Below are positions 43,667 to 51,815 of a stretch of DNA of 56,441 nt, piece by piece. Source of the stretch: UBA3775 sp964625275 (GTDB taxonomy: Bacteria; Bacillota; Clostridia; Lachnospirales; Lachnospiraceae); assembly GCA_964625275.1 (NCBI GenBank), contig CAZVBH010000001.1, positions 1 through 56,441 of the forward strand. The letters are read 5' to 3'. The notes under the pieces are model-generated. The model was given only the letters and a program-made list of their open reading frames with translations. It did no database searches and was not told the DNA's origin. Made by a program: the position numbers and the translations under genes. How positions within the stretch are numbered: the first letter of the stretch is position 1; the number at the start of each line of letters is the position of its first letter.

Positions 43667-44984
43667 ATTATCAGGATTTATGCCTGTATTCAGATATACA
43701 CTTAAAACACAGCTTAAGTCCAAAAAATTCATAGCCATAACCTTGATTTTTGCAATCATTCTGCTTGGAGGAGCGGCAGCGGCATTTGTGCTGTTAAATC
43801 AACCGGAGGAAGAGGTCGATGCATCCGAGTTTAATATAGAAAAAGCCTATGTAATAGATGATACAGGTCTTGGCATAGCTGATTTTTCAGCTTATGCAAA
43901 GCAGCTAGAGGATGAGTATCTGACTGGGGTTGATTTTGAGGAATGTACCGATGAGGACAAGCTTATTGAGGAAGAAGGAGAAGACAACGACTTTGTTCTC
44001 GTTAAACAGACAGAAACTGAGGATGGCTATCTGTTGCGAATCATAACTTCTGATGATTCGGATATAGATGGAGAGCTTCTGGATGTATTTGGAGAAGGTC
44101 TTGTAGCCTGCTTTCAGCTTCATGTATATAAGGCTTCAGGTCTTTCAGAAGCAGCACTTGCAAATGCATTGATTCAGACAGATTATACGACCTTGAGCTT
44201 TGACTCTGATGAAGACGAGATGAAGGACATAATAGAGGTCATAGTATTTATGCTTCTTCTATTCGTGATTTATATGATAGTCTTACTTTATGGACAGAAA
44301 ATATGCAGTGAGGTCAGCATGGAGAAAAGCTCTAAGCTTGTAGAACAGCTGCTAACCTCAGTAACCCCGTACGGACTGGTTGCAGGAAAGGTTTTTGCAG
44401 TAATATTAACCTCACTCATTCAGTTTATAATTTGGATTGTGGCAGCAATTTGGGGTATTTTTGGCGGAGATGCAATGGCAAAGATGCTTTATCCAAACTA
44501 CGAAAGTAAGGTAGACTATGCACTAAATATGATACGTGAACTGTTTGGAATGATGGCCTTTGATAAAGCGGCAGTAGTTATGGCTATAGTCCTAATGCTT
44601 GTAGGAATTATATTCTATCTTGTGCTTGCAGGCTTTGCAGGAAGCTTCGTAACTAAGCCTGAAAATGCAGCCAGCGTACAGATGCTCTTTGTGATGCCTA
44701 TAGTAATCAGTTTCATGATAGATTTAATACAATTGGTAAATGGAGAAGGCAGCGTTTCAAATGTCCTTCATTTCATTCCATTCACAGCAGCAATGATAAC
44801 ACCCGGAGCGATGCTTTTAGGAGCAATACCACTTTGGATGGGAATTGTATCAGCCGTCATCTCAATTATAGGAGCAATGCTTCTAATGTATGTAGCAGCA
44901 AAAATTTATAAAGCGCTTCTTTTCTTTAATGGAGCAAAGCTTACACCAAAGCTGGTTCTGGGAATGTTTAAAGCGAAGAAGTGA
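43656..44984 (+). CDS. ABC-2-type permease, NatB/YhaP-like (second)
   Basis: 442 residues from the ATG at 43656, which has GGAGGT at 7 nt. Same layout as the preceding permease: helix at about 24-46, acidic outside domain, a membrane block with LVEQLLTSVTPYGLVAGKVF, and about six helices. The two permeases look like diverged duplicates forming a heterodimeric channel with the ATPase. Confidence 0.87.
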   Translation: MKNKLSGFMPVFRYTLKTQLKSKKFIAITLIFAIILLGGAAAAFVLLNQPEEEVDASEFNIEKAYVIDDTGLGIADFSAYAKQLEDEYLTGVDFEECTDEDKLIEEEGEDNDFVLVKQTETEDGYLLRIITSDDSDIDGELLDVFGEGLVACFQLHVYKASGLSEAALANALIQTDYTTLSFDSDEDEMKDIIEVIVFMLLLFVIYMIVLLYGQKICSEVSMEKSSKLVEQLLTSVTPYGLVAGKVFAVILTSLIQFIIWIVAAIWGIFGGDAMAKMLYPNYESKVDYALNMIRELFGMMAFDKAAVVMAIVLMLVGIIFYLVLAGFAGSFVTKPENAASVQMLFVMPIVISFMIDLIQLVNGEGSVSNVLHFIPFTAAMITPGAMLLGAIPLWMGIVSAVISIIGAMLLMYVAAKIYKALLFFNGAKLTPKLVLGMFKAKK

Positions 44985-45000
44985 AATGCCTAATTAGAAC

Positions 45001-45016
45001 GAATATCCGCTTTGAT
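45001..45016 (+). repeat. Right-end fragment of the 114-bp repeat
   Basis: GAATATCCGCTTTGAT matches the last 16 nt of the element at 1668-1781 and 33271-33384. No other part of the element is present to its left. The left-end fragment lies at 47488-47507, on the far side of the permease pair. Confidence 0.6.
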
Positions 45017-45085
45017 TATGATGTCAGTTGAGACAATGATTTGAATTGTGCTTTTTTTATTAAAGCGTGGTTTTATTCAAGGGAA

Positions 45086-45118
45086 ATTGTGAATATTGAC
45101 TAGTCATATATTCACAAT
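45086..45118 (+). promoter_or_regulatory. Nested palindrome upstream of the FtsX-like pair
   Basis: ATTGTGAATAT (45086-45096) is matched by ATATTCACAAT (45108-45118). The centre TGACTAGTCA is itself a perfect palindrome. There is no T-run, so it is more like an operator than a terminator. It lies 35 nt before the ATG at 45154. Confidence 0.5.
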
Positions 45119-45153
45119 GATTGGCATCAGAGACCAACTATGTGGGCTAAAAA

Positions 45154-46290
45154 ATGATTATAATAATTAAAAATAATATTAAAACTGCTTGGAAAACTAA
45201 AAAAGCTTTTGTTATTCTCTTGATTTTAGTGCAGATGCTATCTGCTTTTGCAATACTTTTTGTTATGGGTGCTATTTCAAATGATTATATGTCTTTGAAA
45301 GAAGATATGCATTCAAATACTTATCTTTATTTAAATATAAATGATCGGGAAAATAATCCTATATATTTTAAAGATATAGAGAAAATGTTTTTTGATATAG
45401 ACGAAGAATTTAATGGCATTTATAGTAGTATCGGGGTTTCGTTTCCATATATTTATGGAGATAATTTTTATACAAGTATATTTTGCAAGTTTTCAATAGA
45501 AAATGGCAAATATATAACGAATTCAACGTTAGATAGGGAAAAACTTGATTTGATTAGTGGTCAAATTTTTACGAATGAGACACTTAATTCAGATATCTGT
45601 TATGCAACATTAAGTGCCGATGACGGTCAATATTCAGAAAAATATTATGCATATAATGATACTAAAATAGAAATAATTGGTGTAGAAAAAACAACTGAAA
45701 GAGGTTCAACAGCTCTTGTTTTTAATCCCGCGACAGCCAGAAAAATGAATGTATCTGTAACTGGTATTGTTTTGTCACTTAATCGCATTTTAGCAGAAAA
45801 TGAATTGGATGAATTATTACAAATCACAGATCGTTATATGGGCGGTTCGTATTCTACCCAGCTTGAAACTTATTCTAATGAAGATGCTGCTGCTGTTTTA
45901 AAATCAACCTTTTCAGTATCTGCTATTACCATGGTTGCAACAGTAATAGTACTGTTTATAATCTATAATTTTTTCTTTACACTTAGAAAAAATAATTATG
46001 CAATCATGCAGATTTGTGGCTGCAGAAGATTAAAAGGTACATTTATTCTTCAGGGTGAGATGATGCTGTTAAGTGTACCGTCAATAATACTTGGTACATT
46101 GATTTTCAGGCTTTGCCAGAAGTACTGGTTAAACAGTATATTTATGTATATGGAAATCACCATCACAACTAAAGTGTGTTTATACTTTACGATATTTGAA
46201 ATTGTTGCCATATTTGTTTTGTTCTTTTTGCTAAGTTTTTGGTTTTCTATGAAAAGTATAAAAAGCCAACTGATATATGCAAAGGAGTAG
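45154..46290 (+). CDS. FtsX-like ABC permease subunit (first)
   Basis: 378 residues. One N-terminal helix (about 17-40), a large outside domain (about 45-245), then three C-terminal helices (about 255-280, 300-325, 345-370): the FtsX/MacB layout. LRKNNYAIMQICGCRR after the first C-terminal helix matches the usual coupling loop to the ATPase. The Shine-Dalgarno sequence is weak. Clearly more AT-rich than the flanking genes. No ATPase gene is adjacent on either side. Confidence 0.8.
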   Translation: MIIIIKNNIKTAWKTKKAFVILLILVQMLSAFAILFVMGAISNDYMSLKEDMHSNTYLYLNINDRENNPIYFKDIEKMFFDIDEEFNGIYSSIGVSFPYIYGDNFYTSIFCKFSIENGKYITNSTLDREKLDLISGQIFTNETLNSDICYATLSADDGQYSEKYYAYNDTKIEIIGVEKTTERGSTALVFNPATARKMNVSVTGIVLSLNRILAENELDELLQITDRYMGGSYSTQLETYSNEDAAAVLKSTFSVSAITMVATVIVLFIIYNFFFTLRKNNYAIMQICGCRRLKGTFILQGEMMLLSVPSIILGTLIFRLCQKYWLNSIFMYMEITITTKVCLYFTIFEIVAIFVLFFLLSFWFSMKSIKSQLIYAKE

Positions 46291-46295
46291 TTGGT

Positions 46296-47477
46296 ATGTT
46301 AAGATTAACAATATTTGAATATTTCAGAGAAATTAAAAATGTATTTATTTCTATTTTTATAGCGGGGTTATGTTTGTTGATAACAATTTTATATTCTTTT
46401 CTGAATTATGAAAATGGCAAATTGCAGCCGTTTGAAGAACTGAGTGAAAAAAAAGGATTCGTGACTTACTTGTCAACAGAACAAAATGAAGAATATGAAA
46501 ATTATTTGTTTGAAAGAGATATTTCGGAATACCCGGGTATAGAAACAGAATATATTTCATATACTGCCTATTTGAAGTTGGGAGAAAAAAGTCTTAAAAC
46601 TTATGTTTATGATGAACTTATTTGGAATAACTGGAAAGGAAGACTGAAGGATGGCAGATGGTTTAAGAAAAGTGACACAAAAAGTGATACAATTCCTGTT
46701 ATAATAGGTGGAGATACGACAGGCTATAATGTAGGTGATATATATTCAATTGATTTTAATGGAACTAAGGTTGAAATAATCGGATTGATGCAGGATAGTA
46801 CTGAAGTATTTGACATGGAAAGCTATTCTTTTGAAAATTTCAATTATTCGGGCTTTTATAAGGCACCAAACACTTCAGAGGGGGCTGCTTATGCTATCTG
46901 TCAATATGAGGTATTAGAAAATACTGAAGTTTATTTTGCTGATGCCGGCAACTGGGCAATTTATATTTATGATGATTCATTATCGGATGAGGAATGTGAT
47001 AAACTTAATGCTGATTTGAATTTTAGCTGTGGTGGCTGTGGAAAAGATTTGGATACATTTATAAAAGAATCTAAAATGGTTGCGAATAGAAAGATATATA
47101 CATATATACCAACTATTTTGGTTAGTATTCTTATTATGATTGCAGCAATTTATTGTCTGTCATTTGTAAAGGTTCAAAATAGTGAGAAAATTTACAGCGT
47201 TTATTATTTAAACGGAGCCAGCAAACCTAGAATTTACCTGATAGTAATTGGGTATGTACTGATAACAACACTATTCTCAGCTATATTTTATATAATAGGA
47301 GGATTATGGTTTGATTCATATGCCAGAAGACACAATATAATGTATTCATTCTGGGGTGCATCAGTTAAGTCGCCGGTATTACTATACTTATTCTTTGGAA
47401 TTATAATGTCGACATGTTTGATATTAGAACTTAGAAATAAAACTGCAGTCGAGCTTTTAAAGAGCAGAACTTTGTAA
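46296..47477 (+). CDS. FtsX-like ABC permease subunit (second)
   Basis: 393 residues from the ATG at 46296, which has AAAGGAG 8 nt upstream; the open frame before it overlaps the previous gene. Helix at about 15-37, an outside domain with GRWFKKSD...IPVIIGGD and VEIIGLM (MacB-like), a helix near 270, and two more helices at the end. Partner of the preceding gene (5 nt apart). The outside domain resembles the fragment at 635-1117, which suggests related systems. Confidence 0.8.
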   Translation: MLRLTIFEYFREIKNVFISIFIAGLCLLITILYSFLNYENGKLQPFEELSEKKGFVTYLSTEQNEEYENYLFERDISEYPGIETEYISYTAYLKLGEKSLKTYVYDELIWNNWKGRLKDGRWFKKSDTKSDTIPVIIGGDTTGYNVGDIYSIDFNGTKVEIIGLMQDSTEVFDMESYSFENFNYSGFYKAPNTSEGAAYAICQYEVLENTEVYFADAGNWAIYIYDDSLSDEECDKLNADLNFSCGGCGKDLDTFIKESKMVANRKIYTYIPTILVSILIMIAAIYCLSFVKVQNSEKIYSVYYLNGASKPRIYLIVIGYVLITTLFSAIFYIIGGLWFDSYARRHNIMYSFWGASVKSPVLLYLFFGIIMSTCLILELRNKTAVELLKSRTL

Positions 47478-47482
47478 ACTGC

Positions 47483-47520
47483 ATTTTAACCTTATCTGAC
47501 TTTTCAGATAAGGTTAAAAT
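47483..47520. terminator. 17-bp perfect hairpin, bidirectional terminator
   Basis: ATTTTAACCTTATCTGA, loop CTTT, then the exact complement; A/T-rich on both outer sides. Its left arm and loop (AACCTTATCTGACTTTTCAG, 47488-47507) are identical to the left end of the 114-bp dispersed repeat, which in full copies has the central stems inserted before the closing arm. Confidence 0.75.
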
Positions 47521-47680
47521 TTTCGAATGTCTGGCGGTTAGCTGAAATACTGACCTCTAATATTGAACTAATATTTTCTCTTTCCCATGGTGTATCAGCT
47601 TTTTCAGATTCTTTCAAAAACTGCTCAACATCTTCAATCTTTGCATTTCTTAAGATAATAAAACATATTAATCTGCACTC
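47504..47680 (-). pseudogene. Short gene remnant, no family recognised
   Basis: A minus-strand frame without a start codon encodes ILRNAKIEDVEQFLKESEKA and TPWERENISSILEV, ending in the terminator hairpin. Just upstream on the same strand (about 47690-47757) another frame reads EDDEEEKDEDLFLSFCGELR and stops. Both look protein-like but cannot be joined without frameshifts. They are probably debris of one or two genes between the permease pair and prs. Nothing else is visible in this 340-nt stretch. Confidence 0.3.
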
Positions 47681-47773
47681 CTAATTATTCTTTTCTTAAT
47701 TCGCCACAAAAAGAAAGAAATAAATCTTCGTCTTTCTCTTCTTCATCATCTTCTAATTAAAGACTAACAAAAA

Positions 47774-47800
47774 CATCCCCAGGAGAATCTCCTGGGGATG
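47774..47800 (-). terminator. Terminator of prs
   Basis: CATCCCCAGGAGA pairs with TCTCCTGGGGATG; in the minus direction it is followed by TTTTTGTT. It lies 18 nt after the prs stop. Confidence 0.88.
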
Positions 47801-47817
47801 AGTGTTATAAAAAGCTT

Positions 47818-49002
47818 TTATTTTATTTCTTCACCACGTTCACGCTTCTCAAGAAGTCTGTGGATTCTTTCGGTAGGACTGAGATAATCACTAATTGAAG
47901 CATCGTGATTAAGTGAGTCTATCAAAAGTGCGACATACTTATCCATATCAGCACTAATATACCATTCTCTTGAAAGAAGCTCAGGTGTCTGATAAATCAG
48001 GTTGGTCGTAATTACTCGATAGATGAGACCGGCTTTATAGGCTTCATCGAATTTTTCAAGACCATTAGTGAAAAGACCAAAGGTTGAGCATACGAAAATA
48101 CGTCCTGCATTTCTTCTTTTTAACTCTTTAGCTGTATCAATCATACTCTCGCCTGATGAAATCATATCATCGAGAATGATAACATCTTTACCCTCAACAT
48201 CAGTACCGAGGAACTCATGGGCAACAATAGGATTTCTTCCATCGACGACTCTTGTATAATCACGTCTCTTATAGAACATACCCATGTCTGCGCCAAGAAC
48301 GGTAGCAAAATAAACTGCACGTCCCATTGCACCCTCATCAGGAGAAATAATCATAAGATCTTTTGAATTGATTTTGATGTCAGGAACATTTTTAATAAGT
48401 GCCTTGACAAACTGATATGCAGGCTGAACATTCTCAAATGAATTATAAGGAATGGCATTCTGCACACGAGGATCATGAGCATCGAAGGTGATGATTGAAT
48501 CTACGCCCATATTTACAAGCTCCTGAAGAGCGATTGCACAGTCAAGGGATTCTCTGGCACTTCTCTTGTGCTGACGACTTTCATAAAGGAAAGGCATGAT
48601 AACAGTAATTCTTCTGGCTTTGCCACTAATAGCAGCAATGACTCTCTTTAAATCAGAAAAATGATCATCAGGAGACATAGGACTCTTCTGACCACATACA
48701 GTATAAGTAAGGCTGTAATTACAAACATCAAGAATAATGAAAATATCCTTACCTCTGACGGATTCATTGATAACACATTTAGCTTCACCGGTACCAAAAC
48801 GAGGACACTTAAAATCAATAAGATAAGAATCCCTCTGATAATTATGAAAAGCAGCATCTGCCTTGAATTTGCTTTCCCTGTTTTTTCTCCAACCGGCAAT
48901 ATACTGGTCAACCTTTGCTCCCATGGCTTCACTGCTCTTGAGAGCGATGATTCCAAGCGGGCCGTAAGAAATGTCTTCCGTAAACATATCTTCCTGAGAC
49001 AT
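47818..49002 (-). CDS. prs: Ribose-phosphate pyrophosphokinase (long clostridial form)
   Basis: 394 residues from the ATG at 49002, which has AGGAGG at 9 nt; the longer frame upstream is not conserved. PRPP synthetase motifs: FLYESRQHKRS, ITFDAHDPRVQNA, MIISPDEGAMGRA and the PRPP loop VIILDDMISSGESM. It is longer than the usual 310-330 residues because of an N-terminal arm and insertions, a form found in Clostridia. It makes PRPP for nucleotide, His and Trp synthesis. A CTCATTTTGAG palindrome lies in the leader. Confidence 0.9.
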   Translation of the reverse strand: MSQEDMFTEDISYGPLGIIALKSSEAMGAKVDQYIAGWRKNRESKFKADAAFHNYQRDSYLIDFKCPRFGTGEAKCVINESVRGKDIFIILDVCNYSLTYTVCGQKSPMSPDDHFSDLKRVIAAISGKARRITVIMPFLYESRQHKRSARESLDCAIALQELVNMGVDSIITFDAHDPRVQNAIPYNSFENVQPAYQFVKALIKNVPDIKINSKDLMIISPDEGAMGRAVYFATVLGADMGMFYKRRDYTRVVDGRNPIVAHEFLGTDVEGKDVIILDDMISSGESMIDTAKELKRRNAGRIFVCSTFGLFTNGLEKFDEAYKAGLIYRVITTNLIYQTPELLSREWYISADMDKYVALLIDSLNHDASISDYLSPTERIHRLLEKRERGEEIK

Positions 49003-49058
49003 AGACGATAATCCTCCTAAAGTAGTAAAATAATTTTTACAACAGGCACATATGTAAA

Positions 49059-49071
49059 GCTCATTTTGAGC
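49059..49071. promoter_or_regulatory. Palindrome GCTCATTTTGAGC upstream of prs
   Basis: Perfect 5-bp arms around TTT, 57 nt from the prs start. The core CTCATTTTGAG recurs twice at the right edge of the window (56164-56174, 56207-56217), one of those inside a promoter spacer. A shared regulator is possible. Confidence 0.4.
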
Positions 49072-49192
49072 AACAATACGCAATGTTACCACGTATACTA
49101 AGTATAGACTAACCGCAAAAATAAATCTATAGTTAAAATACACCAATATCTTTTTTTTTATTTAAAAATCTGTACAAAATGCCATGACTTTA

Positions 49193-50191
49193 TTACTGCT
49201 TAATTCTATTGTCATCACCCGGCATTGTCAAAAGCTGATAGTAAGCCAAAATTCTGGATGAAATTCTCTCGGAATATCTTTCTTTAAGGTCGTTTGGAGA
49301 AAGATTCGAGGTTATGACTGTAGGAAGTCTTTTTAAAAGTCTCTTTTCGATAAGATTAAAAAGCTGAGAATTTGTAAATTTGCTTGAATTTTCAGCTCCT
49401 AAATCATCCAGAATAAGACACTCGGCAGTATATATAAAATCAAGGTCATCTTCAGTTGCCTTGGCCTCATAACCATTTGCAAAAGTATTTTTTCGGCAAT
49501 ATTCAAAAAAATCCAGGGCTGACATATATAGAACAGAATGAGCTCTGTCTGTCAGATAACCGGCAATGCAATTTGCCAAAAAGGTCTTCCCGGTTCCTGT
49601 ATTGCCCGAGATATACAGATTTTTAAATTCTGTATCGAAGCTTTTACAAAAAGAGGTAGCATTAGCAAAGCTGCTTTCCATAATTTGGTAACAGGACAAA
49701 CCACTTCCTTTGTAGCTTTCTTCACTACTGTACAGTGAATCATCAAAATTGCCAAAGCATTCCTTCGCCAAAAGCTCACGTCTTTCAGGAGTCATGTAGA
49801 AGGTGTCAATAACTGTCCTTATGTAGCAACGACATTTGGAAATGATTATGCCATCCCTGTCGCGTATAACTCCGGTATCATTACATTCCGGACATTCATA
49901 TATATTTTCAAGATAATCTGCCGGAAATCCTGCCTTAACAATCAGCTGACGTTTTGTGTCAATTAGAGCCTCATTAGTAAGCTTTAACTCCGTAAGGGCA
50001 GATTCATCAGAGGCCAAAAGAGACATTCTGGCCGCACGCATAGAATTATCAATAATCTTATCATTTATTTCTTCAATTGCAGGCTGAACGGAGATGACCT
50101 CCTCGGTACGTTTGGCAAGTAAATCCCTTGCATGGTAATGACGCTGCTCGTAAATGCGTGAAATAATGTCAGATTGAGAATTTGAAATCAT
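49193..50191 (-). CDS. DnaI/DnaC-like helicase loader ATPase
   Basis: 332 residues. A zinc-finger-like cluster CPECNDTG...KCRC (about 99-120) precedes the AAA+ domain with Walker A SGNTGTGKTFLA (about 190-201) and Walker B CLILDDLGAE, then a sensor-like VITSNLSPNDL. This matches Firmicute DnaI and clostridial DnaC-type loaders, which place the replicative helicase on DNA. GGAGG precedes the ATG; 29 nt separate it from the DnaD-domain gene, so they form a primosome operon. Confidence 0.88.
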   Translation of the reverse strand: MISNSQSDIISRIYEQRHYHARDLLAKRTEEVISVQPAIEEINDKIIDNSMRAARMSLLASDESALTELKLTNEALIDTKRQLIVKAGFPADYLENIYECPECNDTGVIRDRDGIIISKCRCYIRTVIDTFYMTPERRELLAKECFGNFDDSLYSSEESYKGSGLSCYQIMESSFANATSFCKSFDTEFKNLYISGNTGTGKTFLANCIAGYLTDRAHSVLYMSALDFFEYCRKNTFANGYEAKATEDDLDFIYTAECLILDDLGAENSSKFTNSQLFNLIEKRLLKRLPTVITSNLSPNDLKERYSERISSRILAYYQLLTMPGDDNRIKQ

Positions 50192-50220
50192 AGAGCTTTC
50201 CTCCTACGGATAAGGATGAA

Positions 50221-51528
50221 TCAACCTTCGTCCGGTACTGCTTTTAAGCTGGCTTTTAAAGCTGCAAAAGAACCTTTGGCATAATTCTTATTTATAAGCT
50301 GATATTCCAGCTTTTCGGCTTCCTCTTTAGAAACCTTCCTCTGCTCAAAATCATTAAACTGATTATAGGCATTTCCCTGCTTTGAAGGAGCTTTGCCTGA
50401 CTTATCATATTTCAGACGATTATCAGCCTTACGCTTCTTCTGATATTCGTTGTATTCATCAAGAGTATGAACCTGGTTGCTGTGAAGACTGTCAATTATT
50501 TTTAACAGACATTTATAAGCGCCATCAGGAGCATAGGCCTTCGCATCCTTGCAGGCCTCAATAACAACGCGCTGGTCAATGCCATAATTGAAAATCCAGC
50601 TGTCAATTGTTTCAATTTGGGAACTGCCCCAGCCACCGGAAATACCTAATTCATTACGGCAGCTCTTAAGAAAACCATTGTGATACTGGTCAAGAAATTT
50701 AGCATCGCTGACCGTAGTTACATTCTTTGAAGCCCAGTCAGTAGCAACAGAGCTTATGTATGCAGGTGACGTTTTTTTGACAATATTGCAGCAATAATCA
50801 TAAAGATAAATAATAAGCTCATCATCAAAATTCGTACCATTAATAATGCTTGCAAGAGTATTTGTATCATCCAGACTAAGATTCTTTGGAGACATAAGCT
50901 TTTCAACCACATTAAACAGCTTCTGATAACGGGTATCGGTCTCTGCAATTGAAAAAAGCTCCTCAGAGGTAAGAGCGGGAAGGACAAAGCCCGACACGCT
51001 TTCCGGTTCAGAAGATGAAATATCTTCTCCGGACGTTTCTAAAACAGCTAAATCAGTTTTAGCTCGAAAATCAGAAACAGTTAAATCATCTTTAGCCATG
51101 AAATTAGTCAAGTTAATGCTTTCTTGATTATCTTGATTAATTTCTTTGGCAGACTCATCAGACGTCTCTTCGGTGCCATAATTATAATAATTATTGTCAG
51201 GGCAAGCCCAAGCCTCCCTGTCTACAAATAACGCATTTATGTCATTTAATTTGATATTATCGATTTCACCGGATTTGTCTAGGGTAAATTCAAGAATACC
51301 TTCGGACATCCAGTGCTTAAGTGATTTTTTTACTTTGTTGGCAGTAAGGTCAAGTGTATTTGCAATCTGCTTTAATGAAATTTCAGCAGAAGGAACATTT
51401 GCATATCTGAGGATATAAAGGTAGACCTTGAGATCCTGCTCGTTAGAATCGGGCATGAAATTATCCAGAAAAAGATTGGAAATGACCGTAACCCCTGTAT
51501 TATATCCGTTTGAACTAATCTTACACAT
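50221..51528 (-). CDS. DnaD-domain replication initiation protein
   Basis: 435 residues from the ATG at 51528 with GGAG at 7 nt; the frame upstream contains other ATGs but no site. Winged-helix N-terminus (about 10-90) with LKVYLYILRYANVPSAEISL and LKHWMSEGILEF; a long acidic linker; then DnaD-like C-terminal repeats, including ISGGWGSSQIETIDSWIFNY and the helical KDAKAYAPDGAYKCLLKI. It helps open the origin and recruit helicase with the DnaI-like protein. It lies directly beside a DnaA-box cluster. Confidence 0.85.
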   Translation of the reverse strand: MCKISSNGYNTGVTVISNLFLDNFMPDSNEQDLKVYLYILRYANVPSAEISLKQIANTLDLTANKVKKSLKHWMSEGILEFTLDKSGEIDNIKLNDINALFVDREAWACPDNNYYNYGTEETSDESAKEINQDNQESINLTNFMAKDDLTVSDFRAKTDLAVLETSGEDISSSEPESVSGFVLPALTSEELFSIAETDTRYQKLFNVVEKLMSPKNLSLDDTNTLASIINGTNFDDELIIYLYDYCCNIVKKTSPAYISSVATDWASKNVTTVSDAKFLDQYHNGFLKSCRNELGISGGWGSSQIETIDSWIFNYGIDQRVVIEACKDAKAYAPDGAYKCLLKIIDSLHSNQVHTLDEYNEYQKKRKADNRLKYDKSGKAPSKQGNAYNQFNDFEQRKVSKEEAEKLEYQLINKNYAKGSFAALKASLKAVPDEG

Positions 51529-51650
51529 TGCTTTACTCCATATTACATAAAATGTGTACGGCCACATAACTGCCGAACGATTCATACTATACCACAAGAT
51601 TATAAAAAAAGAAATACCCCCAAAAACCGTAGAAGGTTGTAGAATGGAAA

Positions 51651-51668
51651 TGTGGATAATGTGGATAA
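51651..51668 (-). promoter_or_regulatory. Tandem pair of perfect DnaA boxes (pair 1)
   Basis: Two adjacent 9-mers TGTGGATAA at 51651-51659 and 51660-51668, each the exact complement of the consensus DnaA box TTATCCACA. They lie about 123 nt upstream of the DnaD-domain start codon, in its leader or promoter region. Confidence 0.7.
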
Positions 51669-51766
51669 CTCGGTGGAATAGATTTTGTAAAAGCCTGTCG
51701 AAGCTCTGAAAAGCCCATAAATTCGGGAAATCCTACGACTTAAATCGCCTGAAAAAAACAAAAAAA

Positions 51767-51804
51767 TATCCACAGCCTTAGACCCCTGGGTCAGGCTGTG
51801 GATA
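51767..51804 (-). terminator. Terminator of murC
   Basis: TATCCACAGCC pairs with GGCTGTGGATA, with an inner GACCC/GGGTC stem. In the minus direction it is followed by T-runs (complement of 51752-51766). It is 12 nt after the murC stop. Its stem partly overlaps DnaA box pair 2. Confidence 0.8.
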
Positions 51805-51814
51805 ATGTGGATAA
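51797..51814 (-). promoter_or_regulatory. Tandem pair of perfect DnaA boxes (pair 2)
   Basis: TGTGGATAA at 51797-51805 and 51806-51814, the same tandem arrangement as pair 1 and 146 bp from it. The first box overlaps the murC terminator stem; the opposite stem arm gives a one-mismatch box (ATATCCACA, 51766-51774). Confidence 0.65.
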
Positions 51815-51815
51815 C

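Noticed and set aside
49003..49146. 48-codon N-terminal extension of prs
   Set aside because: It has a membrane-like, unconserved sequence and lies upstream of a strong ribosome binding site for the ATG at 49002.
51767..51804. Hairpin with DnaA boxes read as a cruciform origin element
   Set aside because: Its position 12 nt after murC and the following T-runs on the minus strand fit an ordinary terminator; only the tandem boxes remain notable.
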